DNA from: Alphaproteobacteria bacterium UBA1301 | GTDB lineage: Bacteria > Pseudomonadota > Alphaproteobacteria > Micropepsales > Micropepsaceae | Direction of reading: 5' to 3' | DNA: 64,000 bases | Assembly: GCA_002307725.1 (NCBI GenBank) | Contig: DBUB01000010.1 | Span: 823,111 to 887,110, forward strand | In this document: in pieces, positions 7,861-17,356 of the stretch | Position numbering within the stretch: the first letter of the stretch is position 1 | Layout: every line of letters starts with the position of its first letter | Notes under the pieces: model-generated | The model's database searches: none | What the model saw: the letters and a program-made list of their open reading frames with translations, nothing else | Told to the model about the DNA's origin: nothing | Translations under genes and position numbers: made by a program

Positions 7861-9201
7861 TTAACTATCGCCTAGATCACCCTGCTCCAGCAGCATTTTC
7901 GTGCCGAAGCGATTGGCGAATTTTTCCAGTTCGGCGGGGGTGGCCGAAAGCGTCAGGGTGACGGCGGTATCGTCGCCATAGGTCCGTTCCAGCACCTGGC
8001 TGTGGCGGTAGACCCAGGCCAGCGCTCCGCCGTCCGCCGCATCCAGGGTCAAGCCGAACTGAATGTTGGCATTGGACAGATCGGCCTCAAACCGGGCCAA
8101 AAGCCGACTCAACCCCTCGCCGGTCTTAGCGGAAACGGCGACCGGCAGGCCGGGCCGATGAGGGCCGTTGAGCAGCGCGTCGGACACTTCGGGTTCCAAC
8201 AGATCGATCTTGTTGAGGACCTCGATACTCGGCCGATCTGTCCCCAATTCGATCCCCAGCTCGCCTAGCACTTTAAGAACGTCCACCTTTTGTGCTTCTG
8301 ACTCCAGGTGCGCCGCGTCACGAACGTGAACAATCAGGTCGGCCTCGAGCACCTCCTCCAAGGTGGCGCGGAAGGCGGCGACCAGCTCGTGCGGCAGGTC
8401 GGCGATGAAACCCACCGTGTCCGACAGGATCACCTTGGTCCCGTTCGGCAGCTTGAGGCCGCGCATGGTCGGGTCGAGGGTGGCGAACAGGACGTCTTTG
8501 GCGAACACCTTGGCGGCGGTCAGCTTGTTGAACAGGGTCGATTTGCCGGCATTGGTGTAGCCGACGAGCGCGACCACCGGGAACGGCACCCGGCGCCGGG
8601 CCTTGCGCTGAAGACTGCGGGTGCGCTTCACACTCTCAATCTCGCGCCGGATCTTGGCCAGCCGCGCGCCGATCAGCCGGCGGTCGGTTTCGATCTGGGT
8701 TTCGCCCGGGCCACCGAGGAAGCCGAAGCCGCCGCGCTGGCGCTCCAGATGGGTCCACGACCGTACCAGCCGGGACCGCTGCCAGGTCAAATGCGCCAGC
8801 TCGACCTGAAGCCGGCCTTCGCGGGTGCGGGCCCGTTCGCCGAAGATTTCGAGGATCAGCGCGGTGCGGTCGAGCACCTTGGTCTTCCAGGCCTGCTCGA
8901 GGTTGCGCTGTTGCACCGGCGAAAGCTGCGCGTTGACGATCACCACCTCGGGCTCGACGGCCCGGCAGTCGGCAGCGATCTCCTCGACCTTGCCGGACCC
9001 GATCAGCGTTGCGGGTATCGGGCGGCCCAAGGGCACGATATGGCGCGAGACAACATTGAGCCCGATGGCAGCCGTGAGGCCGACCGCTTCCGCCAGGCGT
9101 GCATCCGCATCGCGGTCGTGGGTTTCGACTCGCGACTTCGGCTCAACGTGCACGACGATGGCCGTACGCGGACGTACGGCTAGGTCTTCGCTTTCGCTCA
9201 A
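7861..9201 (-). CDS. hflX: GTPase HflX
   Basis: A 446-residue ribosome-associated GTPase that splits stalled or stressed 70S ribosomes. An N-terminal HflX domain (residues 10-190) has the glycine-rich GGFGFLGGPGETQIETDRR segment before the G domain. The G domain has G1 GYTNAGKST near residue 210, DPTMR, G3 DTVGFI, NKIDLL and the G5 SAKTG. It begins 3 bases after the hfq stop codon, the classic hfq-hflX operon. Confidence 0.97.
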   Translation of the reverse strand: MSESEDLAVRPRTAIVVHVEPKSRVETHDRDADARLAEAVGLTAAIGLNVVSRHIVPLGRPIPATLIGSGKVEEIAADCRAVEPEVVIVNAQLSPVQQRNLEQAWKTKVLDRTALILEIFGERARTREGRLQVELAHLTWQRSRLVRSWTHLERQRGGFGFLGGPGETQIETDRRLIGARLAKIRREIESVKRTRSLQRKARRRVPFPVVALVGYTNAGKSTLFNKLTAAKVFAKDVLFATLDPTMRGLKLPNGTKVILSDTVGFIADLPHELVAAFRATLEEVLEADLIVHVRDAAHLESEAQKVDVLKVLGELGIELGTDRPSIEVLNKIDLLEPEVSDALLNGPHRPGLPVAVSAKTGEGLSRLLARFEADLSNANIQFGLTLDAADGGALAWVYRHSQVLERTYGDDTAVTLTLSATPAELEKFANRFGTKMLLEQGDLGDS

Positions 9202-9204
9202 AGC

Positions 9205-9453
9205 TTATACAGTTTCAGCGACAGTTTCCTGCTCCTGGAGCTGAATCGGCCCCATCGGCATCACGGTGGAAATCGCATGCTTGTAGACAAGCTGGGCCTG
9301 GCCGTCGCGGCGCAGCAGCACGCAGAAATTGTCAAACCACGTGATATTCCCCTGAAGCTTGACCCCGTTCACCAAAAAGATCGTAACGGAGGATTTCGAC
9401 TTCCGGACTGCATTCAGAAATGTGTCCTGCAGGTTTTGCTGTTTTTCGCTCAT
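9205..9453 (-). CDS. hfq: RNA chaperone Hfq
   Basis: An 82-residue hexameric Sm-like protein that pairs small RNAs with mRNAs. Sm1 (VTIFLVNGVKLQGNITWFD) and Sm2 (YKHAISTV) are intact, and QNLQDTFLNAVRK supplies the conserved Gln and Phe of the proximal face. The start is ATG 9453 (MSEKQQNLQDTFL); the frame extends upstream without homology. The acidic C-terminal tail is short, as in other Alphaproteobacteria. It is the penultimate gene of a run starting at ntrB. Confidence 0.97.
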   Translation of the reverse strand: MSEKQQNLQDTFLNAVRKSKSSVTIFLVNGVKLQGNITWFDNFCVLLRRDGQAQLVYKHAISTVMPMGPIQLQEQETVAETV

Positions 9454-9558
9454 CTTTATACCCGTCTGCTTATTGGCCCCGCGTGTCCCGCGAAGCGTGT
9501 CGGTACAGCATAAGGGGTTCGGGGACCTAGATGAAACCCTCAAGCGAAAACTAGACGG

Positions 9559-9587
9559 CCGGGGCCGTACAGTACCGCACGCCCCGG
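9559..9587 (-). terminator. GC-rich hairpin between the aminotransferase gene and hfq
   Basis: CCGGGGC (9559-9565) pairs with GCCCCGG (9581-9587). It starts one base past the aminotransferase stop codon and is followed on the minus strand by GTCTAGTTTTCGC rather than a clean T run. It may attenuate read-through into hfq or protect the upstream mRNA end. Confidence 0.4.
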
Positions 9588-9588
9588 T

Positions 9589-10461
9589 TCAGGCTTTGGC
9601 GGCGTAAAGCGCGGCCAGGCGCTGGGTCAGTGGCCCAGGCTTGCCGTCGCCGACCGGGTGGCCGTCGACCACCACAATCGGGATCGCAGCTGCCGAGGCG
9701 GCGGTCAGGAACGCCTCGCGGGCGCCCAAGGCCTCGGCGGGCGTGAAGGCCCGTTCTACAATGGGAATTCCGGCTTCCGTCGCAGCCTGGAGCAGCACCC
9801 GCCGGGTGACGCCGGGCAGGATCGCCTGGGTCAGATTGCGGGTGATGAGGTGCCCTTCCCGGTCCACGATCCAGGCCGTGGTGGAGGCGCCTTCGGTGAC
9901 GAAGCCGTCGGAATCGGTGAACCAGACCTCGAATGCACCGGCCCGGCGGGCGGCCGTCTTGGCGAGCAAATTGGCCAGCAATTGCGTGGTCTTAATGTCG
10001 CACCTGGCCCAGCGCTGATCGGGCTGGGTGAGGACCGCGACGCCTGTCGCCCGCCGCTTGGCGATGGCGGCGATGTCGAGCCGATGGGCGGTGACGATCA
10101 GCGTCGGCTTCGGGGCTGGGTCCGGAATCGGGTGATCACGATGGGTCGCGCCACGGGTGACCTGGAGGTAGAGCAGACCTTCGCTGACCGCGTTGCGGCG
10201 GGTGACTTCGCGCATAATGACCTTCAGCGCGGCGCGGCCGACCGGCATCGCCATCTCGATTTCCTTAAGGGAATGTTCGAGGCGATCGAGGTGTTCTTCC
10301 TCATCGAGGAAGCGGCCGCCTTTGATGCGGCAGACCTCGTAGATGGAATCGCCGAGCTGCAGCCCGCGGTCCTCGACATGCACGCAGGCGTCGCCGTGAG
10401 CGAGATAACGGCCGTCGACATAAGCGATCCGGCCGGCAGGATTACGGGATGACCATTTCAT
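9589..10461 (-). CDS. Class IV PLP aminotransferase (D-amino-acid / branched-chain type)
   Basis: A 290-residue fold-type IV PLP enzyme. The PLP lysine lies in RCDIKTTQLLANLLAK (about residue 152), and FVTEGASTTAWIV and LPGVTRR are the phosphate-binding and C-terminal motifs. The N-terminal AYVDGRYLAHGDACVHVEDRG resembles D-alanine aminotransferases (Dat), and the LYLQVTRGATHRDH segment also fits Dat better than IlvE. Dat makes D-Glu or D-Ala for peptidoglycan. The exact substrate cannot be fixed from sequence. It lies between ntrX and hfq on the same strand. Confidence 0.85.
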   Translation of the reverse strand: MKWSSRNPAGRIAYVDGRYLAHGDACVHVEDRGLQLGDSIYEVCRIKGGRFLDEEEHLDRLEHSLKEIEMAMPVGRAALKVIMREVTRRNAVSEGLLYLQVTRGATHRDHPIPDPAPKPTLIVTAHRLDIAAIAKRRATGVAVLTQPDQRWARCDIKTTQLLANLLAKTAARRAGAFEVWFTDSDGFVTEGASTTAWIVDREGHLITRNLTQAILPGVTRRVLLQAATEAGIPIVERAFTPAEALGAREAFLTAASAAAIPIVVVDGHPVGDGKPGPLTQRLAALYAAKA

Positions 10462-10483
10462 GTGAGGTGCCTTGTTGTCATTC

Positions 10484-10607
10484 GTTCCTCGCCTGCGCGG
10501 GAAGGCCGGAGAGCAAAGCGATCCGGGTGGAGGGCAGACATCATCGTCTGCACCGCCTCCCCGTCTTCGCTACGCTATGCCGGATCGACCTCTCCGCACG
10601 GGGGAGG
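10484..10607. repeat. Compound hairpin element downstream of ntrX
   Basis: Nested inverted repeats lie in the ntrX-aminotransferase gap. CGATCCGG (10519-10526) pairs with CCGGATCG (10580-10587), enclosing GCAGAC (10534-10539) with GTCTGC (10546-10551), and CCTCTCC (10589-10595) pairs with GGGGAGG (10601-10607) with one G-T pair. It looks like a mobile intergenic repeat of the CCTCCCC type, and is the only content of this gap apart from the start region of the aminotransferase. Confidence 0.55.
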
Positions 10608-10618
10608 AAAGATTTTGG

Positions 10619-12034
10619 TTACGCGTTGACGCCTTCGCGGCCGGTCAGGTTGGAGCTGACGCCGAGGGATTTCAGTTTGCGGTGCAGCGCCGAGCGTTCC
10701 ATGCCGATGAAGGCCGCGGTACGCGAGATGTTGCCACCGAAGCGGTTGATCTGGGCGATGAGATAATCGCGTTCGAAGATTTCGCGAGCCTCGCGCAAAG
10801 GCAGCGAGATGACGATATCGGACCGCCCGCCCCCGCTCCACTGCCCATTGGCGCCGAGATCGGACGGCAAGAGGTCGGCGGAAATCGCTTGTGCCGCATC
10901 GTCGGTGGCAAGAATGAGAAGGCGTTCCACCACATTGCGGAGCTGGCGGACGTTGCCCGGCCAGTTGTGGGCTTGCAGTACCGCCATGGCGTCATCACCG
11001 ATCTCGCGGATCGGAAGTCCCGACGCCGCGCTGAGGCGCTTCATGAAATGCTGCACCAGAAGCGGAATGTCGTCGCGACGCTCGCTTAGCGGCGGCACCC
11101 GTACCGGCACCACGTTGAGGCGATGGTAAAGGTCCTCGCGGAATTTGCCGGCCCCAATTTCGGCGCGCAGGTCGCTGGAAGTGGAACTGATGACGCGCGC
11201 GTCCACCTGCACCCGCTGGGTGCCGCCAACCCGCGTAAAAGTCTGGTCGACCAGAACGCGCAGCACCTTGCCCTGGGTTTCGAGCGGCATGTCGCCGACT
11301 TCGTCGAGGAACAGCGTGCCGTTATGGGCAAGCTCGAGGAATCCGATCTTGCGCGGGCCTTCATTGTTTTCGGCGCCGAACAGTTCGGTCTCGATGCGAT
11401 CCGGCTCCATGGTGGCGCAGTTGACCGCGACGAACGCATTGCCGGCGCGGCGCGAGCGGGCATGGATCAAGCGCGCAATCAGTTCCTTGCCGCAGCCCGG
11501 CGGGCCGGAAACAAAGACGCGGCTGTTGGTCGGCGCGATTTTTTCGACCGCCTGACGAGTTTGCGCCATGGCCGAGGATTGGCCGATGAGATCGGTCTCT
11601 TCGCCGGCCTTGAGTTTCAGTTCCTGCACTTCGCGCTTCAGACGCGCCGCTTCCAGCGCGCGATGCACGACGTGAATCAAACGGTCGGCCTTGAACGGCT
11701 TCTCGATGAAGTCGTAGGCGCCCTTTTTGATCGAGGCGACGGCGGTCTCGATGGTGCCGTGACCGGAGATCATTACCACCGGCAGATCGGGATGCTCACG
11801 CTTGATGTGATCGAGAACCTGGATACCGTCGAGCCGGCTGCCCTGCAGCCAGATGTCGAGGACAACGACCTGCGGCCGCCGCTGGCGCAGGGCATTGAGC
11901 GCCGCTTCGCTGTCGGCAGCGACCCGCGTCTCATAGCCTTCGTCACCGAGAATCCCGGCAATCAGATCGCGAATGTCCTCCTCGTCATCGACGACCAGGA
12001 TTTCAGACGCGAGAGGCAATCCGTGTTTGCTCAT
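10619..12034 (-). CDS. ntrX: NtrX response regulator (AAA+ / Fis type, no GAFTGA loop)
   Basis: A 471-residue response regulator paired with NtrY. The receiver domain has acidic residues VDDEED and phospho-acceptor Asp60 (VVLDIWL). The AAA+ domain has Walker A GPPGCGKE (177-184) and Walker B GTLFLDEVGDM, and a Fis-type HTH ends the protein (SRTAAFIGMERSALHRKLKSLG). The sigma-54-contacting GAFTGA loop is absent: residues 219-230 read FGAENNEGPRKI, whereas NtrC in this window keeps it. It therefore probably acts other than as a classical sigma-54 activator. The reading frame overlaps ntrY by 32 bases. Confidence 0.95.
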   Translation of the reverse strand: MSKHGLPLASEILVVDDEEDIRDLIAGILGDEGYETRVAADSEAALNALRQRRPQVVVLDIWLQGSRLDGIQVLDHIKREHPDLPVVMISGHGTIETAVASIKKGAYDFIEKPFKADRLIHVVHRALEAARLKREVQELKLKAGEETDLIGQSSAMAQTRQAVEKIAPTNSRVFVSGPPGCGKELIARLIHARSRRAGNAFVAVNCATMEPDRIETELFGAENNEGPRKIGFLELAHNGTLFLDEVGDMPLETQGKVLRVLVDQTFTRVGGTQRVQVDARVISSTSSDLRAEIGAGKFREDLYHRLNVVPVRVPPLSERRDDIPLLVQHFMKRLSAASGLPIREIGDDAMAVLQAHNWPGNVRQLRNVVERLLILATDDAAQAISADLLPSDLGANGQWSGGGRSDIVISLPLREAREIFERDYLIAQINRFGGNISRTAAFIGMERSALHRKLKSLGVSSNLTGREGVNA

Positions 12035-14276
12035 CGGTTAGACCTTTTTCACGCACAGTTTTTTGCTTGAGGGGAAGCACGAGCGAGACGCGCGCGCCCT
12101 TCCCGTCTTCCGCGGCGTCTTCGAGGAGAACCTCGCCGCCATGATCCTCCATGACTTTGCGCACGATGGCCAGCCCAAGGCCGGTGCCCTTCGCGCGCGT
12201 CGTGACATACGGTTCGGTCAGGCGATGCCTGTGCTCGGCCGGCAGACCGATGCCGTTGTCGGTAACCCGGAAGGCAACCATCGAGTCTGTTGTTTCGATG
12301 GCAACTTCAATTTTTCCGGGCATGTCGTCACCGGCGGCAACGCGCGAGGCGATACCTTCGGTGGCGTTCTTGATGATATTGGTGAGGGCCTGACTGATGA
12401 GGCGGCCGTCACCTTCGAAATAGACCATATCCTTCGGGATGTGGGTCGTGAAGACAATTTCGGGATGGGCTTCGCGCTGCAGGAACAAGGGTTGCGACAA
12501 CAATTCTTGGGCGCATTCGCGGCGCATCACCGGCGTCGGCATCCGCGCGAAGGACGAGAATTCGTCGACCATGCGGCCGATATCACCGACTTGCCGGATG
12601 ATGGTGTTGGTGCACTGCTCGAACACCGCCTTATCCTCACCGATCACGTCGATGTATTTGCGCTTCAAGCGCTCGGCCGAAAGCTGGATCGGCGTCAGCG
12701 GGTTTTTGATTTCGTGGGCGATGCGGCGGGCGATGTCGGCCCAGGCGGCGGTGCGCTGCGCCGAAACGAGATCGGTAATGTCGTCAAAGGTAGCAACAAA
12801 ACCGGTCGATTGCAGGCCGTGCTCGCTCGTCACTTGCACCGACAACTGGCGCGTGGTGGTGCCGCGCTTGACCGTGGCCTCGCCGCTGGAACGGCCGACC
12901 GGCTCCTGAATGGCGCGGCGGATCAGCACCGCCAGTTCCGGCACGGCCTCGGCGTAATGCTGGCCTTCGAGTTCTTCCGGCGCGGCATTGAGCAGGCGCG
13001 CGGCGGCGCGGTTGATGATGGTGATCTTGCCGTCGGCATCGAGGCCGATCACGCCGGCGGAAACGCCCGCCAGCACGGTTTCGGTAAAGCGGCGGCGTTC
13101 GTCGATTTGCTTGTTGGCGGAGATCAGCGCGCCACGCTGGCCATCGAGCTGCTCGGTCATGCGGTTGAAGGCGTGGCCGAGATTGGCAAGCTCGTCGTCG
13201 CCTTTATCGACAAAAACCTGCGCTTTCAAATCGCCTTCGGAAACGCGTTCAGCGGCACCGATCAGGCGCGAGATCGGCCGCACGATGCGGTTGGCGGCCC
13301 ACAGACCAAGCCAGATCGCCGCCAGCAGAATCACCAGCGCCACGGCGGCGTAGAGCCCGGCAAACACGAGCTGGATGCTGGAGCGGTTGGCCTCGAGCGC
13401 TTTGTATTCGGCGGTGACGTCCAAGGTGTGGTTGTAATAGCCGATGACCTTTGGCTCCACGACGCGCACCAGAATAATGTAGGCATCGTTGAGGCTGGTC
13501 AGGCGCACCATGGCATAGACGATGCCGCGGTCGGGATTGCCGTCGATGACGATGGTCCCGTCGCGGGCCAGCGCAAAAGCTTCCGCTTTCGGCTTGGGTG
13601 GGTTGGCGAGATCGGTCTGGCGGCTTCCGATCGGCACGGTCGAAGATAGCACGTGGCCATTGGAGGTGATCACGAACGAAGCACTGAGACTGTGGTTGCG
13701 CGTCATGTCGGCGAGCTTGGTGAACAGCACGCCGACCTCCACCTTGTCGGTCTTCCAGTCGAAGATCTCGGGGTCTTTCTGCAGCGTATTGACGATGTCG
13801 CGCGCATCGGTGACGAGGCCACGCTCGGCTTCGTCCTGATAGGCCTCGGCGACACGCAGCGCACTGCCCAAGGCATCCTTCACATGGTTGGAGAACCACG
13901 CCTCGACGCCGAGGTTGAGGGTCACGGCGGCAAATACCGCCACCAGAATCGTGGGGACGACGGCGATCAGCGAAAAGGTGCCGACCAGCCGCGAATGCAG
14001 GCGCGCCCCGGCCCGGCCCGAACGCCGCTCCGCCCATAGCCGCACCAGCCGCCAAGCAACCAGCGCGCCGAGACCGAGGACCAAGGCCAGGAGCAGAATG
14101 CCCACCCCGATCAGCATCGGCGGTGTCGGCTTGGTGGGCACCAGTCCGCGGACCGACAAATACAGATAGGCGCCCGAGGCCAGCGCGAGCAGTGCCATAC
14201 CGATGGCTAACCATGCGGTACCCGAAAGCGTTCCCGAACCCGACGTTTTCACGGCGTTTGTTATGGCCATACCCAA
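12003..14276 (-). CDS. ntrY: NtrY membrane sensor histidine kinase
   Basis: A 757-residue sensor kinase. Transmembrane segments are at about 22-44, 55-78, 98-124 and 302-327, with a periplasmic sensing region at 125-300, HAMP at about 328-380, PAS at 400-500, phospho-acceptor His521 in RRIAHEIKNPLTP, and an ATPase domain with VTDNGIGLP and GTGLGLAIV. NtrYX responds to nitrogen and, in several Alphaproteobacteria, to redox or envelope signals. Its 3' end overlaps ntrX, so the two are co-translated. Confidence 0.95.
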   Translation of the reverse strand: MGMAITNAVKTSGSGTLSGTAWLAIGMALLALASGAYLYLSVRGLVPTKPTPPMLIGVGILLLALVLGLGALVAWRLVRLWAERRSGRAGARLHSRLVGTFSLIAVVPTILVAVFAAVTLNLGVEAWFSNHVKDALGSALRVAEAYQDEAERGLVTDARDIVNTLQKDPEIFDWKTDKVEVGVLFTKLADMTRNHSLSASFVITSNGHVLSSTVPIGSRQTDLANPPKPKAEAFALARDGTIVIDGNPDRGIVYAMVRLTSLNDAYIILVRVVEPKVIGYYNHTLDVTAEYKALEANRSSIQLVFAGLYAAVALVILLAAIWLGLWAANRIVRPISRLIGAAERVSEGDLKAQVFVDKGDDELANLGHAFNRMTEQLDGQRGALISANKQIDERRRFTETVLAGVSAGVIGLDADGKITIINRAAARLLNAAPEELEGQHYAEAVPELAVLIRRAIQEPVGRSSGEATVKRGTTTRQLSVQVTSEHGLQSTGFVATFDDITDLVSAQRTAAWADIARRIAHEIKNPLTPIQLSAERLKRKYIDVIGEDKAVFEQCTNTIIRQVGDIGRMVDEFSSFARMPTPVMRRECAQELLSQPLFLQREAHPEIVFTTHIPKDMVYFEGDGRLISQALTNIIKNATEGIASRVAAGDDMPGKIEVAIETTDSMVAFRVTDNGIGLPAEHRHRLTEPYVTTRAKGTGLGLAIVRKVMEDHGGEVLLEDAAEDGKGARVSLVLPLKQKTVREKGLTDEQTRIASRV

Positions 14277-14635
14277 CCGTTGGAAGCCGATGCGGTGCTA
14301 AGCTCCGCCAACCGCTTCGGAAACCACCAGTGTAGCGCAATCGCCACCTGTTGCAAGAATGCAATGGTGGCGGGTGGGGATAGGGTAAAATCGAAGGCTT
14401 TTTTGGTGGCGGGGACGCGGGGCTTTTGCCTTCCCGGCGGTATGGCGCAGCGGCCTGTTCATTCCGAGCGTGGTACAATCGTGAGCTTGCGGCGAAGGTG
14501 CGCCTGCAAAATCTTGTCCCGGACGTGGGAGAAGAACCGCGACGGCAGCATGCCGTAGTCGATCCGTGCTGGCGTTCGACCGGGGACGGGGCGAAGGTCA
14601 GGTCCTGGCCATAGAAAATCGTTGGTTAAGGAAAG
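14277..14635. other. ntrC-ntrY intergenic gap (359 bp) with a leader hairpin
   Basis: No convincing gene is seen. The only structure I find is CGCCACC (14342-14348) pairing with GGTGGCG (14366-14372), with an inner TTGC/GCAA match, in the probable 5' leader of ntrY. A minus-strand frame (14459 to about 14620) translates to protein-like sequence but has no usable start codon beyond an internal ATG leaving 28 residues. The size of the gap suggests ntrYX has its own promoter. Confidence 0.5.
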
Positions 14636-16087
14636 TTATTCCGACTTCAGGCCGCGAATCACTTCCAGGCCGAGGTCGCGGATTTTCTTGCGCAGGGTAT
14701 TGCGGTTGAGACCGAGCAAATGGGCGGCGCGAATCTGGTTGCCGCGGGTGGCGGCGAGGCAGATCGAGAGCAGCGGCCGCTCGATTTCCTGCAGTACCCG
14801 GTCATAGAGTCCCGGCGGCGGCAAGCGGTCGCCATGGGTGGCGAAATACTTGCTCAAATGGCGCTCCACGGCGGCGCTGAGCGAGACGGGTTCCTCGCCG
14901 TCGTCGGCGCTGGAACTCCTGACCGGTTCCTTCAGCTCGGCAGCGATGGCCGAGCCCGGAATGGTGTCGCCAGAGTGCAGCACCGCCAAACGGCGGATCA
15001 GGTTTTCGAGCTCACGGACGTTGCCTGGCCAGCGGTGGTGGCGCAGCAAATCGAGCGCCTCGGGATCGAGATGCTTGGCTGGCAGGCCCTCCTCCTCAGC
15101 CTTGCGCAGGAAATGGCGGCAAAGGTCGGCAATGTCCTCGGCGCGCTCGCGCAGCGGCGGCAGGCGCAACGGCACGACGTTGAGGCGGTAATAAAGGTCC
15201 TCGCGGAACAGACCTTGCTGGATCAACTGGCGCAGGTCGCGGTTGGTGGCGGCGATGATGCGTACGTCGGTTTTGATCGGGGTGCGGCCACCGACGGTGG
15301 TGTATTCGCCTTGCTGCAGCACGCGGAGCAGCCGGGTCTGCGCTTCCAACGGCATATCGCCGATTTCGTCGAGGAATAGCGTGCCGCCTTCGGCCTGTTC
15401 GAAGCGGCCAATGCCGCGATTGGTGGCGCCGGTGAAGGCGCCGCGCTCATGGCCGAAGAGTTCGCTTTCGACCAGTTCCTTCGGGATCGCCGCCATATTG
15501 ACGGCGACAAAGGTGCCATGCCGGCGCTTGCCGTAATCGTGTAAGGCGCGGGCGACGAGTTCCTTGCCGGTGCCGCTTTCGCCCATGATCATCACGGTGA
15601 GGTCGGTTTGCGTCAATCGCGCAATGACGCGGTAAATCTCCTGCATCGCGGCGGAGCGGCCGATCAGCGGCAAGCCGTCGCCTTCACCCTCGGCTTCGGC
15701 GGACACATCGCGCGTTTTCTGCGGCACGGCGAGCGCCCGCTGCACAACGGATGTCAGCTCTTTCAGGTCGAAAGGTTTGGGCAGGTAGTCGAAGGCGCCA
15801 CGCTCGGCCGCCGTAATGGCGGTGAGGATGGTGTTCTGCGCACTCATCACCACGATGGGAAGATCAGGCCTGAGGCGCTTGATGCGCGGGATGAGGTCGA
15901 AGCCGTTCTCGTCGGGCAGCACCACATCGGTGATGACGAGATTGCCGTCGCCGGCGGAAACCCAGCGCCACAAGCCCGCCGCGGTGCCGGTCGTTCGGAC
16001 GTTGTATCCGGCCCGTCCCAGCGCCTGGTTGAGCACGGTGCGGATAGCAGAATCGTCGTCGGCAATCAGAATGGTGCCGTCAGGCAT
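14636..16087 (-). CDS. ntrC: Nitrogen regulator NtrC (sigma-54 activator)
   Basis: A 483-residue enhancer-binding protein. The receiver domain carries DD at 10-11 and phospho-acceptor Asp54. The AAA+ domain has Walker A GESGTGKE (169-176), an intact GAFTGA loop (216-221), Walker B GGTLFLDEIGDM (234-245) and the arginine-finger segment FREDLYYRLNVVPL. The C-terminus is a Fis-type HTH (IRAAHLLGLNRNTLRKKIRDL). It activates nitrogen-assimilation promoters when phosphorylated by NtrB. The start codon overlaps the end of ntrB by 8 bases. Confidence 0.97.
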   Translation of the reverse strand: MPDGTILIADDDSAIRTVLNQALGRAGYNVRTTGTAAGLWRWVSAGDGNLVITDVVLPDENGFDLIPRIKRLRPDLPIVVMSAQNTILTAITAAERGAFDYLPKPFDLKELTSVVQRALAVPQKTRDVSAEAEGEGDGLPLIGRSAAMQEIYRVIARLTQTDLTVMIMGESGTGKELVARALHDYGKRRHGTFVAVNMAAIPKELVESELFGHERGAFTGATNRGIGRFEQAEGGTLFLDEIGDMPLEAQTRLLRVLQQGEYTTVGGRTPIKTDVRIIAATNRDLRQLIQQGLFREDLYYRLNVVPLRLPPLRERAEDIADLCRHFLRKAEEEGLPAKHLDPEALDLLRHHRWPGNVRELENLIRRLAVLHSGDTIPGSAIAAELKEPVRSSSADDGEEPVSLSAAVERHLSKYFATHGDRLPPPGLYDRVLQEIERPLLSICLAATRGNQIRAAHLLGLNRNTLRKKIRDLGLEVIRGLKSE

Positions 16088-17186
16088 TGATGTTCTCCTC
16101 GGTAATCGCCTTGGGCAAAAGGATGCGGAAGACCGTCCGGCGCGGCACGGAATCGCATTCGATCACGCCGCCATGGTCGCCAATGACTTTCGCCACCAGC
16201 GCAAGGCCGAGCCCCGAACCGCCGCGTTTGGTGGTGACAAAGGGGTCGAAGATGTAGGGCATCAAATCGGCCGGGATGCCCTGCCCGTTATCGCGCACCG
16301 TAACCTCCAGCGGCAGACTCAGCCGCTCGCCTGCAACCGCCGCGCCAAACTTCACACCCGGCCGGTAGCCGGTGGTCAGCGTGATCTCGCCGCCCTGCTC
16401 CGGCAGCGCATCGGCGGCGTTGCGCACCAGATTCAAGAATACCTGGATGAGCTGATCGTGATCGCCGAGCACGCGCGGCAGCGACGGGTCGAATGACTCG
16501 ATGAACTTCACATTGCGCCCGAAACTCGTCTCCGCGACGCGGCGGACGCGATCGAGCACCTCGTGGATATTGACCGGCGCGCGCGGGAACGAACGGGTAT
16601 CACCGAACGATTCAAAACGATCAATCAGGCCGCGGATGCGGTCGGTTTCCTGTTGAATGAGCTGGGTCAGCTCGCGGTCGTCGGGTGCGAGCTGCTCCTC
16701 GATCAATTGCGCCGCGCCGCGGATGCCGGCGAGCGGATTCTTGATCTCGTGCGCCAAAACCGAGGCCATTCCGTGCATCGAACGCACCGCACCACGGGCA
16801 ATGAGCTGCTTGTCGATGCGCTGCGCCAGGCTGCGTTCCTGCAACGTGATGACGACGAAGCCCTCGGGCTCGTTGAGGGGCGTGACGTTCACATCGGCGA
16901 CATGGTCACCATGGCGCGGCGTTGTCAGGTCGACGTGGCGTTCGTTGACCGACGCCCGGCGTTCCAGCGCTTGACCCACAAGCTGCAACACTGGGCTGCC
17001 GAACGGGATCAGGTCCTTGAGCGTTTGTTTCAGAAGGTGTCCGGCGCCGGTCGAAAAGAACTGCTCGGCGGCGGGGTTGACGAAAACAATCTGCAACTGC
17101 GGCCCAACAACAATTACCGGCATCGGTAAGGCGCTGGCAATTTGGGCGGTTGCGGGTAGATCGAAGGAACCAGAGGGAGCGGCCAA
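16080..17186 (-). CDS. ntrB: Nitrogen sensor kinase NtrB (GlnL)
   Basis: A 368-residue cytosolic histidine kinase/phosphatase with no membrane segment. An N-terminal PAS domain (about 15-120) is followed by phospho-acceptor His146 in LAHEIKNPLAGIRGAAQ and an ATPase domain (NLVRNAADAL, VRDNGQGIP, GGSGLGLALV). PII protein normally controls its kinase-to-phosphatase switch according to glutamine. It is the first gene of the ntrBC unit and is divergent from ispDF, with a 170-bp shared upstream region. Confidence 0.96.
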   Translation of the reverse strand: MAAPSGSFDLPATAQIASALPMPVIVVGPQLQIVFVNPAAEQFFSTGAGHLLKQTLKDLIPFGSPVLQLVGQALERRASVNERHVDLTTPRHGDHVADVNVTPLNEPEGFVVITLQERSLAQRIDKQLIARGAVRSMHGMASVLAHEIKNPLAGIRGAAQLIEEQLAPDDRELTQLIQQETDRIRGLIDRFESFGDTRSFPRAPVNIHEVLDRVRRVAETSFGRNVKFIESFDPSLPRVLGDHDQLIQVFLNLVRNAADALPEQGGEITLTTGYRPGVKFGAAVAGERLSLPLEVTVRDNGQGIPADLMPYIFDPFVTTKRGGSGLGLALVAKVIGDHGGVIECDSVPRRTVFRILLPKAITEENINA

Positions 17187-17356
17187 GAATGGGGTCCATG
17201 CCTAATGCTTGAGCATCATAGACCTTTGCTGCATAATTGTGCAACTGGTGCCGTACACGCTGGAGCTACCTTTACCGCATCGCAACGTCGCAGGCTAGGC
17301 AGGCCGGAGGCGATGCCGTATCCAAGGCTCTGTTCCTGCCCCACGAGTCCCCGCCC

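Noticed and set aside
14459..14620. Minus-strand frame with protein-like sequence (DYGMLPSRFFSHVRDKILQ) after ntrC
   Set aside because: No start codon or ribosome-binding site except an internal ATG leaving 28 residues; no neighbour relation.
17225..17260. Possible sigma-54 promoter before ntrB (GGCAC...TTGCA on the minus strand)
   Set aside because: The GG and GC elements are 8 bases apart instead of the required 10.
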